From contig NZ_BBPO01000024.1 in the NCBI RefSeq assembly GCF_000787815.1, positions 1 through 64,000 on the forward strand: DNA of 64,000 bases. The letters are read 5' to 3'. The translations under genes were made by a program, and so were the position numbers. Positions within the stretch are counted from its first letter, which is position 1, and each line of letters begins with the position of its first letter. The DNA is from Streptacidiphilus neutrinimicus. GTDB lineage: Bacteria > Actinomycetota > Actinomycetes > Streptomycetales > Streptomycetaceae. The notes under the pieces are model-generated. The model had not been told where the DNA came from, did not search any database, and saw only the letters and a list, made by a program, of their open reading frames with translations. Below, in pieces: positions 16,576 to 24,365 of the stretch.

Positions 16576-17744
16576 GACGTTCCCTTGAGCAGTTCGGCGG
16601 CGGCGACGGCACAGCTGCGGTTACGGCTGACCCCGGCCCGCCCGTGCACGGCGAACCAGGGGGTGGGCAGCCCGCAGCCGCACTCCTCGGGGGAGTGCTG
16701 CGAGACCAGGTCGCCCATGAGCACCGACTGCGCCGGCACCGAGGTGATGTAGGGGGAGACGAACTGGGCGTAGCCGCGCTCCCCGTAGGGCAGCGGCTCC
16801 AGCGTGCCCACGTCGCGCACCAGCATCCGCGACCAGGTCGGCACGTGCAGCCGGTGGTTGGCGCACTCCATGTACAGCACCGAGTGCTCGACCGCGCCGT
16901 AGCCGTCGCGGATCCGCTCGTCGGGGATGCCCAGCTGGTCGTGGATGCGGCGGTAGAGCTCCGGCTTGGCGACCTGCTTGTCGGCGTGGCCCTTCCAGCC
17001 GCCGCCGAAGACGACCAGCGAACGCGGGTCCAACCGCACCGGGGGCAGGCCGAGATCGCGCATCCGGTCCAGGGTGAAGGACAGGAACGCGGGGAAGCCC
17101 AGGATCCGCACCGGGGCGCCCTCCTCCGCGTAGCGCAGCAGGGCCCGCGCGCAGCCGAAGGGGTCGAACTCGTGCCCCGCGCCGGTGTGCTTGAGCGCGT
17201 ACTCGACGGACCGCACCGGCGCGAAGTGGCACAGGTACTCGTCCGTGAAGGAGGTGCCGAGGTTCAGGCCGGGCCGCGGCTGGTAGTTGGAGAGCAGGTA
17301 GTTGACCGGCTCCTCCTCGCCCAGCCAGCCGTAGGAGTCGAAGACCCGGGCGACCATCCGCTGCCCGTTGCGCAGCGTCCAGTGGTCGAAGAACATCTGC
17401 GACTTCTGCCCGGTCGTTCCGGAGGAGGTGACGTGCAGCGCGACGTCCTGCTCAGGGATGGAGACGATCTCGTGGGCCTTGAAGAAGTTGGCGTGCACGT
17501 AGGGGAGTCGGTGCAGCTCGTCGATGCCGCCCAGCGGCGCACCGCCGGTGGGGCCGGACTCGAAGAGCCGCGCGAAGAACGGCGACCTGGCCGCGTGCCA
17601 CGCGTTGGACTCGTTCATCGCCCGGACGAACAGCTCGTCCAGCTCTGCGCCGACGGCGTACGGCTCGGCGATGTCGCACAGCTGCTGGACGTGCGCGAGC
17701 GCGGCCGGGTCCGGGACCGCGACCGGGTCAAGATACTGGCTCAT
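16572..17744 (-). CDS. LuxE-like acyl-protein synthetase
   Basis: The 390-aa protein has the LuxE/PaaK adenylation loop TSSGTTGQKSQMFF (residues 106-119), the FGGGWKGHADKQVAK motif and DGYGAVEHSVLYMEC, a pattern close to luciferase-associated acyl-protein synthetases. Near the C-terminus, ECGCGLPTPWF provides cysteines that could accept the acyl group. In lux systems LuxE activates a fatty acid and transfers it to LuxC. Here it lies directly between a GNAT protein and the LuxC-PaaK fusion, with ATGA overlaps at both ends, so a LuxE-to-LuxC acyl handover is likely. No luxAB genes are present. Confidence 0.9.
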   Translation of the reverse strand: MSQYLDPVAVPDPAALAHVQQLCDIAEPYAVGAELDELFVRAMNESNAWHAARSPFFARLFESGPTGGAPLGGIDELHRLPYVHANFFKAHEIVSIPEQDVALHVTSSGTTGQKSQMFFDHWTLRNGQRMVARVFDSYGWLGEEEPVNYLLSNYQPRPGLNLGTSFTDEYLCHFAPVRSVEYALKHTGAGHEFDPFGCARALLRYAEEGAPVRILGFPAFLSFTLDRMRDLGLPPVRLDPRSLVVFGGGWKGHADKQVAKPELYRRIHDQLGIPDERIRDGYGAVEHSVLYMECANHRLHVPTWSRMLVRDVGTLEPLPYGERGYAQFVSPYITSVPAQSVLMGDLVSQHSPEECGCGLPTPWFAVHGRAGVSRNRSCAVAAAELLKGTS

Positions 17745-18892
17745 TGAAAGATCCCGTGGGTGTTGAGGTACCGCTGCTTCCACAGCTCGATGTACTGCTC
17801 GGTGAAGGGGCGGAAGGCGGCGTCGATGGCCAGGCCGCGGAAGTCGAGGGGCTTCATGGTGCGCGCCATCACCACGTAGTCGCGGTAGCCGTCGCCCTCG
17901 CGGCGCATCGCCGGATAGGCGGCGGCCGGCAGAAACCCGTTGCCGAGCAGCAGGTTCAGGTCCGCGTAGCGGTCCAGCGGCAGCAGCATCTCGATGTGCA
18001 GCGCGCCGTGGTCGGACAGGGTGCTGATCACCGCGTCGAGGTCGCCGCCGCGCTCCGACAGACCCGGAGCCGTGGCGACGAGCGCGCAGTAGCCGTCGCC
18101 CCGGTTCAGTTGGGCGTAGACCTCGAAGCCGCCGTCCTCGGCGGTGAGCAGCACGTTCGGCGTGTGGAAGGGGTAGAACCGGTCCCCGGGCTCGGGGACC
18201 GCCTCGGCGAACCGGCGCCGGACGAACGCGGGCGCGTCCACGAGCTCGAAGGAGGACGCGGCGCGCGGTCCGACGTGGTCGGGGGTCTGCGTGGTCCGCT
18301 CGTCCACCGTGGGCCGGGGCGCGTCGGGCAGGCCGACGGTCTCGTGGACCGCGTCGACCAGGCCGCCGAGCCCGGCCGGCACCCGCGGCACCGCGAGGCG
18401 CTGTTCCAGGACTCCGGGCCGGTGACGGGCCAGGAGCACCATGGTCTCGTGGCGTTCGGACTTGCGCAGGTTCGGGAACACGCCGAGGGCCTTGAACCCG
18501 CTCTGCAGACAGATGCGTTGCGGCGCAGTGGAGTTGGTGCGCGCCGTCGCGTAGACGGAGTCCACCGGCTGCTCGCCCAGGATCTGGTCGCTGAGCTCCT
18601 GTACGGCCTGTCGTGCGATCCCGCCGCCGCGGGCGTCGGGGTGGACGGCCAGTCCCTGCAGTTTGCCCAGTCGCTCCTGGGGCGAGACGGTGCCGAGAAT
18701 CGAGGCGACCAGCCGCCCCTGCGGGCCGGTGCGGGCCACCAGCCAGGTGGTCGTGGGGGAGTCGATCTCCCGCGCCATCACCTCCCGGTCGGTGCCGAGA
18801 GGCAGGGTGTACGAGCTGCCGTACACGGCCCGATAGAGCGTCAGCAGCTCGTCGATGTCGTCCGTGCGGGCAGCACGGAATTGCGCAGCCAA
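17741..18892 (-). CDS. GNAT-family acyltransferase with an extra C-terminal domain
   Basis: The start is a TTG at 18892-18890, chosen because GGGGAGG lies 5 nt upstream; it gives 383 aa beginning (M)AAQFRAARTDDIDELLTLYR. The N-terminal ~165 residues are an N-acetyltransferase domain with the acetyl-CoA loop LQGLAVHPDARGGGIARQAV. The C-terminal half (from about FELVDAPAFVRRRF) resembles a second, degenerate GNAT-like domain ending in YIELWKQRYLNTHG. It is the first gene of the reductase operon and overlaps LuxE by ATGA. A 270-bp gap (18893-19162) upstream should hold the promoter, though I see no strong hexamers. It might acylate an amine substrate or product of the pathway. Confidence 0.85.
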   Translation of the reverse strand: MAAQFRAARTDDIDELLTLYRAVYGSSYTLPLGTDREVMAREIDSPTTTWLVARTGPQGRLVASILGTVSPQERLGKLQGLAVHPDARGGGIARQAVQELSDQILGEQPVDSVYATARTNSTAPQRICLQSGFKALGVFPNLRKSERHETMVLLARHRPGVLEQRLAVPRVPAGLGGLVDAVHETVGLPDAPRPTVDERTTQTPDHVGPRAASSFELVDAPAFVRRRFAEAVPEPGDRFYPFHTPNVLLTAEDGGFEVYAQLNRGDGYCALVATAPGLSERGGDLDAVISTLSDHGALHIEMLLPLDRYADLNLLLGNGFLPAAAYPAMRREGDGYRDYVVMARTMKPLDFRGLAIDAAFRPFTEQYIELWKQRYLNTHGIFQ

Positions 18893-19162
18893 TGTACCTC
18901 CCCAAAGTCCCCCCGGGCGCCCGGGGTTCACCCGGGGCCGGATTTCACCCTCGCAGTCGGAACGGTCCTGGATGAGGTGTCCGCGTGTGGTGGATCCTGC
19001 ACGAAGCAGGCCGTGCCGCAACCCGCCTGGTGTCTTGACCTGCGGGGCGGCGAACCGAAAGGAGGAGCCGGGTCCGCGCTGCGGAGCGGACCGACAAGAT
19101 CACTGTAACCCGTCGGAAGGGGCCGTAACGACACGTCAAGTGTCTTTTCCTGTAAGGACGCC

Positions 19163-19459
19163 ATGAATGGGACGAGGATCACATCGACGGCGAACCGTTG
19201 GGAATGGGCAGGCGACGGGCGGCCGAATCCGCGATGTACACCGCACACGATGGAGATGGTCGAAGCGCGCCGGGAGCGGCTCGCCGGGCGGTCGGCCGCA
19301 GGAGTGCGCCCCCCGCACGGACCGCAGGCCGTGCCGGACGCCTTCCGGCGCGGCTGGACGGCGGTGATCGCGGCCGTGCTGCTCGCCGCGGCGGCGTCCC
19401 TGGCTCTCGCCGCCGCCCGCCGTTGCGGAGCGGCGACCGACACCCAGCAGCGGGACTAG
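19163..19459 (+). CDS. Possible small C-terminally membrane-anchored protein
   Basis: A 98-codon frame starts at an ATG with AAGGA 4-5 nt upstream. The first ~30 codons lack the strong third-position GC bias, while the rest show it, so an internal ATG at 19250 may be the real start. The C-terminal region is one hydrophobic helix (WTAVIAAVLLAAAASLALAA) followed by RRCGAATDTQQRD. No family is recognised. It is divergent from the reductase operon and convergent with the FAD-protein gene. Confidence 0.45.
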   Translation: MNGTRITSTANRWEWAGDGRPNPRCTPHTMEMVEARRERLAGRSAAGVRPPHGPQAVPDAFRRGWTAVIAAVLLAAAASLALAAARRCGAATDTQQRD

Positions 19460-19504
19460 CGGCTCCCCCGCCGGGTTCGCCGGCCGCCAGGGCGGCTGCC
19501 TCGG

Positions 19505-21034
19505 TCAGTGGCCCATCCGGCCCGGCGCGGCGGGGTCGAGCTGACGCCGTGCGAAGTCGGCCCTTTCCCGGGCGAGGAGGGCGCGTGCGAGGGCCTCGGC
19601 CTGTTGGCGGATCTCGGGGATCGCCGTGGATTCGAGAAGGTCGCCGCGTCGCAGGCTGCCCAGGGTCCACAGCGGGGCCGGGGTCGTGCCCGGGGCGGGG
19701 AGGAGCCGGCCGGTCGGGTCGGTCCGGAAGCCGCCGGGGGGCGCTGCGGCCTGGGCGAGGCCGGAGCCGAGCAGGGCGGAGACGAGCGGGTCGTCGACGC
19801 GGGTGAGGTCGGTACGGGAGCCGGTGCAGTTCACCACCGCGCCCACGGTGAGGGCGCGGCCGTCGTCGAGGACGACGCGGATGCCGTCGGGGGTGACCGT
19901 GGCCGAGGCGACCGTGCCCCGGCCGACGGCGACCCGGCCGGCGTCGATCGCGCCCTGGAGGGCTGCCGCGCTGCTCGGCGGGATCCGGTGGCGGTGGGTC
20001 TCCCAGTGGCGGAGGTCCTCGCGTAGGAAGCGGGCCCGCTCGTCGGGGGTGATTCGCTGCCACAGCGCGGTGGTGAGCGGGCGGAGGCTGTCGAAGCCCG
20101 GCCGCCAGTCGCCGTGCGTCCGGCGGCACCGCGACAGGTGGCGGAGCACCGCCCGGCGCAGGTCGCCGAGGCCGGTGCACCCCTCCAGTTCGGGGGCGTC
20201 CGCCGGGGCGGCGGGGGTGTCGCCGTGGCGCTGGGGGAGCAGCCCGTGGCGTGAGACCGCGTGGACGACGCGGCCGGGCCGCTGGAGGGTGTGGGCGATG
20301 TCGACCATGGTCAGTCCGGTGCCGACGAGCAGCACGTCGCCGCTGTCGCCGACGGCGGCGTCCAGCCCCGCGACCCACGGGTCGGGGAAGAAGCCGGCCG
20401 CGTCGCGCAGCGCGGGGGGCGCCCAGCTGTCGTCGGGTGCGAAGTTGCCCAGCGCGAGGACGGCGGCGTGGACCTGGAGGACCTGTCCGGTGGCGAAGCC
20501 GAGCTCTACGAGCGCAGACCCGTCGCCGTCAGGAGCGTCCGAGGCGTGGCCGACCGAGACGACCCGCTCGTGCAGGCGGAGCAGCTCCGGCGCGCCGCGC
20601 AGCCGGGCCGCGTCCTCCAGACTCTCGGCGAGGTAGCGCCCGTAGACGCGGCGCGGGACGAAGCCGGCGCTGTGCCCGTGCGCGGCGAGCCACCGCACGA
20701 AGTGGTCGGGCTCGTCGACGTGGGCGCTCATGTTGGTGGCCGGGACGTTGAGCAGATGGTGCGGCTCGGTGGTGGAGAAGGCCAGGCCGCCTCCGGTGGG
20801 AGCCGGGTCGACGAGCCAGACGCGGCAGGCGGGCTCACGCTGCCCCGCATGCTCGGCGGCGTTGCGGAGCAGTCGCATCGCCGTCAGGGTGCCCGCCGCC
20901 CCCGCGCCGACGACGGCGATGTCGCGCACGGTCCCGGAGCGAGCGGCAGAGGCGGGACCGGCGGACGGGGTGGGGTGCGCGGTGCGTGCGGTCGAAAAGC
21001 GTCGGGCGTCTGCGACGGTGAGGGTCTCGGCCAT
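19505..21034 (-). CDS. FAD/NAD(P)-binding protein paired with the cysteine-dioxygenase-like gene
   Basis: The 509-aa protein has an N-terminal FAD-binding VVGAGAAGTLTAMRLL after a ~35-residue Ala/Thr-rich leader, and a second nucleotide-binding motif VLLVGTGLTMVDIAHTLQRP in the middle. It also has HLLNVPATNMSAHVDEPDHF, the hallmark of the NAD_binding_9-type flavoprotein family. It ends near LWTLGSLRRGDLLESTAIPE. It lies 101 bp downstream of the cupin gene on the same strand, and such pairs recur in actinobacteria. It may oxidise or reduce a sulfur compound made by its partner; the reaction is not known. Confidence 0.88.
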   Translation of the reverse strand: MAETLTVADARRFSTARTAHPTPSAGPASAARSGTVRDIAVVGAGAAGTLTAMRLLRNAAEHAGQREPACRVWLVDPAPTGGGLAFSTTEPHHLLNVPATNMSAHVDEPDHFVRWLAAHGHSAGFVPRRVYGRYLAESLEDAARLRGAPELLRLHERVVSVGHASDAPDGDGSALVELGFATGQVLQVHAAVLALGNFAPDDSWAPPALRDAAGFFPDPWVAGLDAAVGDSGDVLLVGTGLTMVDIAHTLQRPGRVVHAVSRHGLLPQRHGDTPAAPADAPELEGCTGLGDLRRAVLRHLSRCRRTHGDWRPGFDSLRPLTTALWQRITPDERARFLREDLRHWETHRHRIPPSSAAALQGAIDAGRVAVGRGTVASATVTPDGIRVVLDDGRALTVGAVVNCTGSRTDLTRVDDPLVSALLGSGLAQAAAPPGGFRTDPTGRLLPAPGTTPAPLWTLGSLRRGDLLESTAIPEIRQQAEALARALLARERADFARRQLDPAAPGRMGH

Positions 21035-21057
21035 GCCGTTCGTCTTTCTTCTGGTGC

Positions 21058-21107
21058 GGGGGCGCGGGTGCCCGGGGCGCGGGGGCGCGGGGTGCGCGGG
21101 GCGCGGG
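21058..21107. other. G-rich low-complexity tract with quadruplex-forming potential
   Basis: The plus strand has seven runs of three to five G's separated by 1-6 nt (cgggggcgcggg, ccggggcgcgggggcg and so on). It lies between the cupin and FAD genes, both read from the minus strand, so the G-rich strand is the template strand. Such a tract could slow transcription and reduce expression of the downstream flavoprotein gene. Confidence 0.6.
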
Positions 21108-21135
21108 AAGTCGGAGGCGGGGTGGTGGTCCGCCG

Positions 21136-21729
21136 TCAGGACTCTTCGTGCGGCGCCCGGTAGGTCCTGCGGACGCTCGAACCCAGCCGGGATATGTCCG
21201 CGCCGTAGATGTGCAGGGAGATCGCCTTGGTGGCGCCGGTGTTGCGCACGCGGTGGATGTCGCCGGGCGGCGCGATCGCCGAGAGCGCGCCGGGCGGGTT
21301 CACCAGGACGGCGTCGCGGACCAGCTCCGCGGTCTCGCCCGCGCCGGTGAGCCGGTAGCGGTGCTCGGTCTCCTGGCCCTCGTGGACCCCGGCGACGCAC
21401 CAGCAGACGTGGTCGTGGATCGGGGTCTGCTGGCCGGGCAGCCAGACCAGGGCCACCACGGAGAAGCTCCCGTCGGGCTCCCCGTGCAGCAGGTGCTGCC
21501 GGTAGGCGCGCGGATCGCCTTCCCGCTGGGCGTCGGTCAGCAGACCGGGCCTGCCGAGCGAGGGTCTGAGCACCTCGGCGACCTGGTCCGCCGTCAGCTG
21601 CGGCGACAGGTCGCGGCGGAGTACCTCACGGATCCCGGCGGCGAGATCGCGGATCCAGGGCGTCGTGGTGACGCCGGGCGCTTGCGCTTCGTGTGCGGTG
21701 GATGAGGGCACGGGCTCCACTGTGCGCAC
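21136..21729 (-). CDS. Cysteine-dioxygenase-family cupin protein
   Basis: The 197-aa protein has the cupin thiol-dioxygenase metal motif PIHDHVCWC with H105 and H107, and the third ligand H159 in APPGDIHRVRNTG. Y175 is in SLHIYGADISRLG, the position of the catalytic tyrosine. This family oxidises thiols such as cysteine to sulfinates with O2 and Fe(II). C109 and C111 follow the HxH, where many bacterial members have Thr or Gly, so a Cys-Tyr crosslink cannot be ruled out. It is the first gene of the pair with the flavoprotein and has two operator-like sites directly upstream. Confidence 0.88.
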   Translation of the reverse strand: MRTVEPVPSSTAHEAQAPGVTTTPWIRDLAAGIREVLRRDLSPQLTADQVAEVLRPSLGRPGLLTDAQREGDPRAYRQHLLHGEPDGSFSVVALVWLPGQQTPIHDHVCWCVAGVHEGQETEHRYRLTGAGETAELVRDAVLVNPPGALSAIAPPGDIHRVRNTGATKAISLHIYGADISRLGSSVRRTYRAPHEES

Positions 21730-21748
21730 CGCGTCGCATCGCGTCCAA

Positions 21749-21782
21749 CAAGCGTTGCTTGGGTACGGTCAAGCGCTGCTTA
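21749..21782 (-). promoter_or_regulatory. Two matched inverted-repeat sites, probable LysR operators
   Basis: CAAGC-GTT-GCTTG (21749-21761) is a perfect inverted repeat, and CAAGC-GCT-GCTTA (21770-21782) is a near copy. Their centres are 21 bp apart, two helical turns, on the same DNA face. They fill the 60-bp gap between the LysR stop and the cupin start. Paired sites of this kind are expected for tetrameric LysR regulators. Confidence 0.6.
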
Positions 21783-21789
21783 TGCGGAG

Positions 21790-22698
21790 TCAGGTGCCCG
21801 GGTGGGCGCGGGCGACGTCGCGGAGCACGTCCAGGACCAGGGCGATCGAGGGCAGGTGGGTGTGCTCGCGCAACGCGTAGGCGGCGATCTTCCGGTGGGT
21901 GAGCGGTTCCACGGGGCGTGCGGTGACCTTGTCGTGGCGCAGGAAGCCGAGCACCAGGGCGGGCATCAGGGCGACTCCGGCGCCCACCGAGACCAGGTTC
22001 TGCACCGCCAGGTTGTCGTCGGTGGCGAAGACGACGTCCGGCGCGAAGCCCTGCTCCGCGCAGGCGTACAGCAGGTTCGCCTGACATCGCGGACAGCCCG
22101 CGATCCAGCGTTCGGAGGCGAGGTCGGCGAGGCGGACCGCGCTGTGCCGGGCGGCCGGGTGGCCCACCGGCAGCAGCGCCGTCACCGGGTCCTCCATCAG
22201 CGGGTACTCGACCAGCTCGGCGGCGTCCCCGACCTGGAAGCCGGGATAGCTGAAGGCCAGGGCGATGTCGCAGTCCCCGCGCGGGACGCGGCGCAGCGAG
22301 CCGGGCGGTTCGTCCTCCTGTAACTCGATCCGGATCCCGGGGTGTTCCGCCAGCAGCCGGGCGATCACCGCGGGCACCAGCGTCGCGTTGGCGCTGGGGA
22401 ACGCGCAGATCCGCACGCGTCCCAGGTGCAGCCGCGCCAGCGCGCCCAACTGCTGCTCCGCCGCCGACAGCTGGCCCAGGATCAAGCCGGTGTGCCGGGC
22501 CAGGGCCTCGCCCGCCTCCGTCAGTCTCAGCCTGCGTCCCGCACGGACGAACAGCGGCATGCCGACGCTGCGCTCCAGTGCGCGCATCTGCTGCGTGATG
22601 GCGGGCTGGGTGCAGCCCAGGGCACGTGCGGCGGCGGAGAAGGTGCCGGCGCTCACCACTTCGTGAAATGTGGCGAGATGGCGTGAGTCAAGCACCAT
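21790..22698 (-). CDS. LysR-family transcriptional regulator
   Basis: The 302-aa protein has a textbook LysR helix-turn-helix: LATFHEVVSAGTFSAAARAL, then GCTQPAITQQMRALERSVGM. The effector domain contains an unusual cluster of cysteines (AGCPRCQANLLYACAEQGF), which could make it thiol- or redox-sensitive. It lies 60 bp upstream of the cysteine-dioxygenase-like gene on the same strand, with two matched inverted repeats between them. The likely role is control of the cupin/flavoprotein pair in response to a sulfur compound; that is inference. Confidence 0.92.
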   Translation of the reverse strand: MVLDSRHLATFHEVVSAGTFSAAARALGCTQPAITQQMRALERSVGMPLFVRAGRRLRLTEAGEALARHTGLILGQLSAAEQQLGALARLHLGRVRICAFPSANATLVPAVIARLLAEHPGIRIELQEDEPPGSLRRVPRGDCDIALAFSYPGFQVGDAAELVEYPLMEDPVTALLPVGHPAARHSAVRLADLASERWIAGCPRCQANLLYACAEQGFAPDVVFATDDNLAVQNLVSVGAGVALMPALVLGFLRHDKVTARPVEPLTHRKIAAYALREHTHLPSIALVLDVLRDVARAHPGT

Positions 22699-22744
22699 CG
22701 GATCATAAGCGGAAGTTGGGGGCCGGAAGCCGGCGAAGGACGGC

Positions 22745-23779
22745 TCAGATCCAGTCCCTGCGTTTGAAGACGGCGTAGAGCAGGACCGAGACGATCACGA
22801 TGGCCGCGGTGGAGGTCCAGAACCCGGCGACGCTGCCGAAGCCCGGGTACGGCACGTTCTGGCCGTAGAAGCCGGTGATCGCGGTGGGCACGGCGATCAC
22901 CGCGGCCCAGCTCGTGACCTTCTTCATGATCAGGTTCATGCGGTTGCCCTGGACCGTGAGGTTGGTCTCCATGATCGAGTTCACCAGGTCGCGCAGGGAC
23001 TCGGTCCACTCCGAGGCGCGCAGCACGTGGTCCTGGACGTCCCGGTAGTAGGGAAGCATCGGCTCGCCCACCACGCGCAGGTCGGGCCGGAGCAGGCCGC
23101 TGACCACCTCGCGCATCGGCAGCACCACCCGGCGCAGCCGGGTGAGCTCCTTGCGCAGCGCGTAGGAGGAGCGCTGGACCGTCTCGATCTGCGCCCGGCC
23201 GTCGTCGAAGAGCAGGTCCTCCAGCTCCTCGATCCGGTCGTCGAGGTCCTGGACCGCCCTGAAGTGGCCGTCGACGACGTGGTCGAGCAGGCCGTGCAGC
23301 AGGAACGCGACTCCCTCGCCCGCGAGGTCGGCGTTCTCGTCCCAGCGCCTCAGAACCGCCGTGATGTCGAACCGGTCGTCGGTCCTGACCGTGATCAGCG
23401 CGTTCCGGGTGACGAAGACGGACATCTCCACCGTCTCCAGCGGTCCGGAACCGCCTTCCGGCGAGACGGCGTAGACGCTCAGGAACACATGGCCCGCGTA
23501 GCGGTCGAGCTTGGGCCGCTGGTGCTCGTGCCGCGCGTCCTCCACGGCCAGCGGGTGCAGACCGAGGTCCTCCTCGAGCATCGCGAAGTCCCGCGCCGTC
23601 GGCCCGCACAGGTCGAGCCAGACCGTGGCGTCCGGGTCGCGCAGAAGCGCGGGGAGTTCCCGGGAGGGGAAGCCCTCCTGTGCCAGGCGACCGTCACGGT
23701 ACAGGCGGGTGTGAGCCGTGGGGGCGGTGGCGGCCTCCTCGCGGGCCGTCGACTCCGGTTCGGAGGATGTACGCAGCAT
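22745..23779 (-). CDS. CorA-family divalent cation transporter
   Basis: The 344-aa protein has the CorA layout: a large cytoplasmic N-terminal domain, a long helix (VQRSSYALRKELTRLRRVVL) and two C-terminal membrane helices. The pore loop after the first helix reads YGQNVPYPGFG, where canonical CorA has GMN. The second helix is TSTAAIVIVSVLLYAVF, ending in a basic KRRDWI tail. The family moves Mg2+ or other divalent ions, and GQN variants may have altered selectivity. The start chosen is the ATG at 23779-23777; sequence further upstream is not family-like. Confidence 0.92.
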   Translation of the reverse strand: MLRTSSEPESTAREEAATAPTAHTRLYRDGRLAQEGFPSRELPALLRDPDATVWLDLCGPTARDFAMLEEDLGLHPLAVEDARHEHQRPKLDRYAGHVFLSVYAVSPEGGSGPLETVEMSVFVTRNALITVRTDDRFDITAVLRRWDENADLAGEGVAFLLHGLLDHVVDGHFRAVQDLDDRIEELEDLLFDDGRAQIETVQRSSYALRKELTRLRRVVLPMREVVSGLLRPDLRVVGEPMLPYYRDVQDHVLRASEWTESLRDLVNSIMETNLTVQGNRMNLIMKKVTSWAAVIAVPTAITGFYGQNVPYPGFGSVAGFWTSTAAIVIVSVLLYAVFKRRDWI

Positions 23780-24365
23780 GTCCGCGCTTCTGCCCCGAAG
23801 GCGCGCCGGCACACGGGCATCGGCGCGATCCGGGCCCGGCGCCCCCACTGCCCGGGCTCCGGCGTGCGCCCGGCGCGCACCGGAGCGGAAAAGGCGCAGG
23901 GCGAGCACCCACCAAGCCCCGCACGGTGGTTGTTCACCAAGTGATTCGACTGCGGTGCGTTTGCCGCTGAGGCGCCGGGGCAGACGTGGTGCGGGGACGA
24001 TCCGTCGGGATCGTCGCGTGGTCGCGAGAGCGGGTCCGAAGTGCGCTCCGACCTCGTGGGGTTGCGAACAAGTGACTCGCCGTGAAGACTGTGCGACGGT
24101 CGATCTGGGTCGATTCCGGGACGAAAGGGTCATGGGAGTGTCGTATTCTTGTCAGGTACGTGTCACTCCTTGTGAGTCCACGGCGGCGGCCGGACCGACG
24201 ACACCGTACGGGCCGGCGCCCCGCCCGGCGCGGTGACCGACGCGCCACGAGCGCTGTGCGGCACAGGACGCCGCCCGAGCTACCCGGGAACCCCCGCATG
24301 CGCGGCACCGTCGCGCCTGCGCAGCGAGCCACAAGCGAGCGAGAAGCGAGCCACAGGAGGGGAAC
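23780..24365. other. 586-bp gap ahead of the NRPS cluster, probable promoter region
   Basis: No gene is supported here. The GC content drops between about 23930 and 24170, where tcgtattcttgtcagg and similar AT-containing stretches could form the promoter for the P450/NRPS operon, but I cannot assign hexamers with confidence. An 11-bp direct repeat, agcgagccaca, occurs at 24323-24333 and 24345-24355, just before the P450 ribosome-binding site. Confidence 0.5.

Noticed and set aside
12671-18892. A bioluminescence (lux) operon
   Set aside because: LuxC- and LuxE-like proteins are present but no luciferase (LuxA/LuxB) or flavin reductase is nearby, and the ligase fusion is unlike lux systems.
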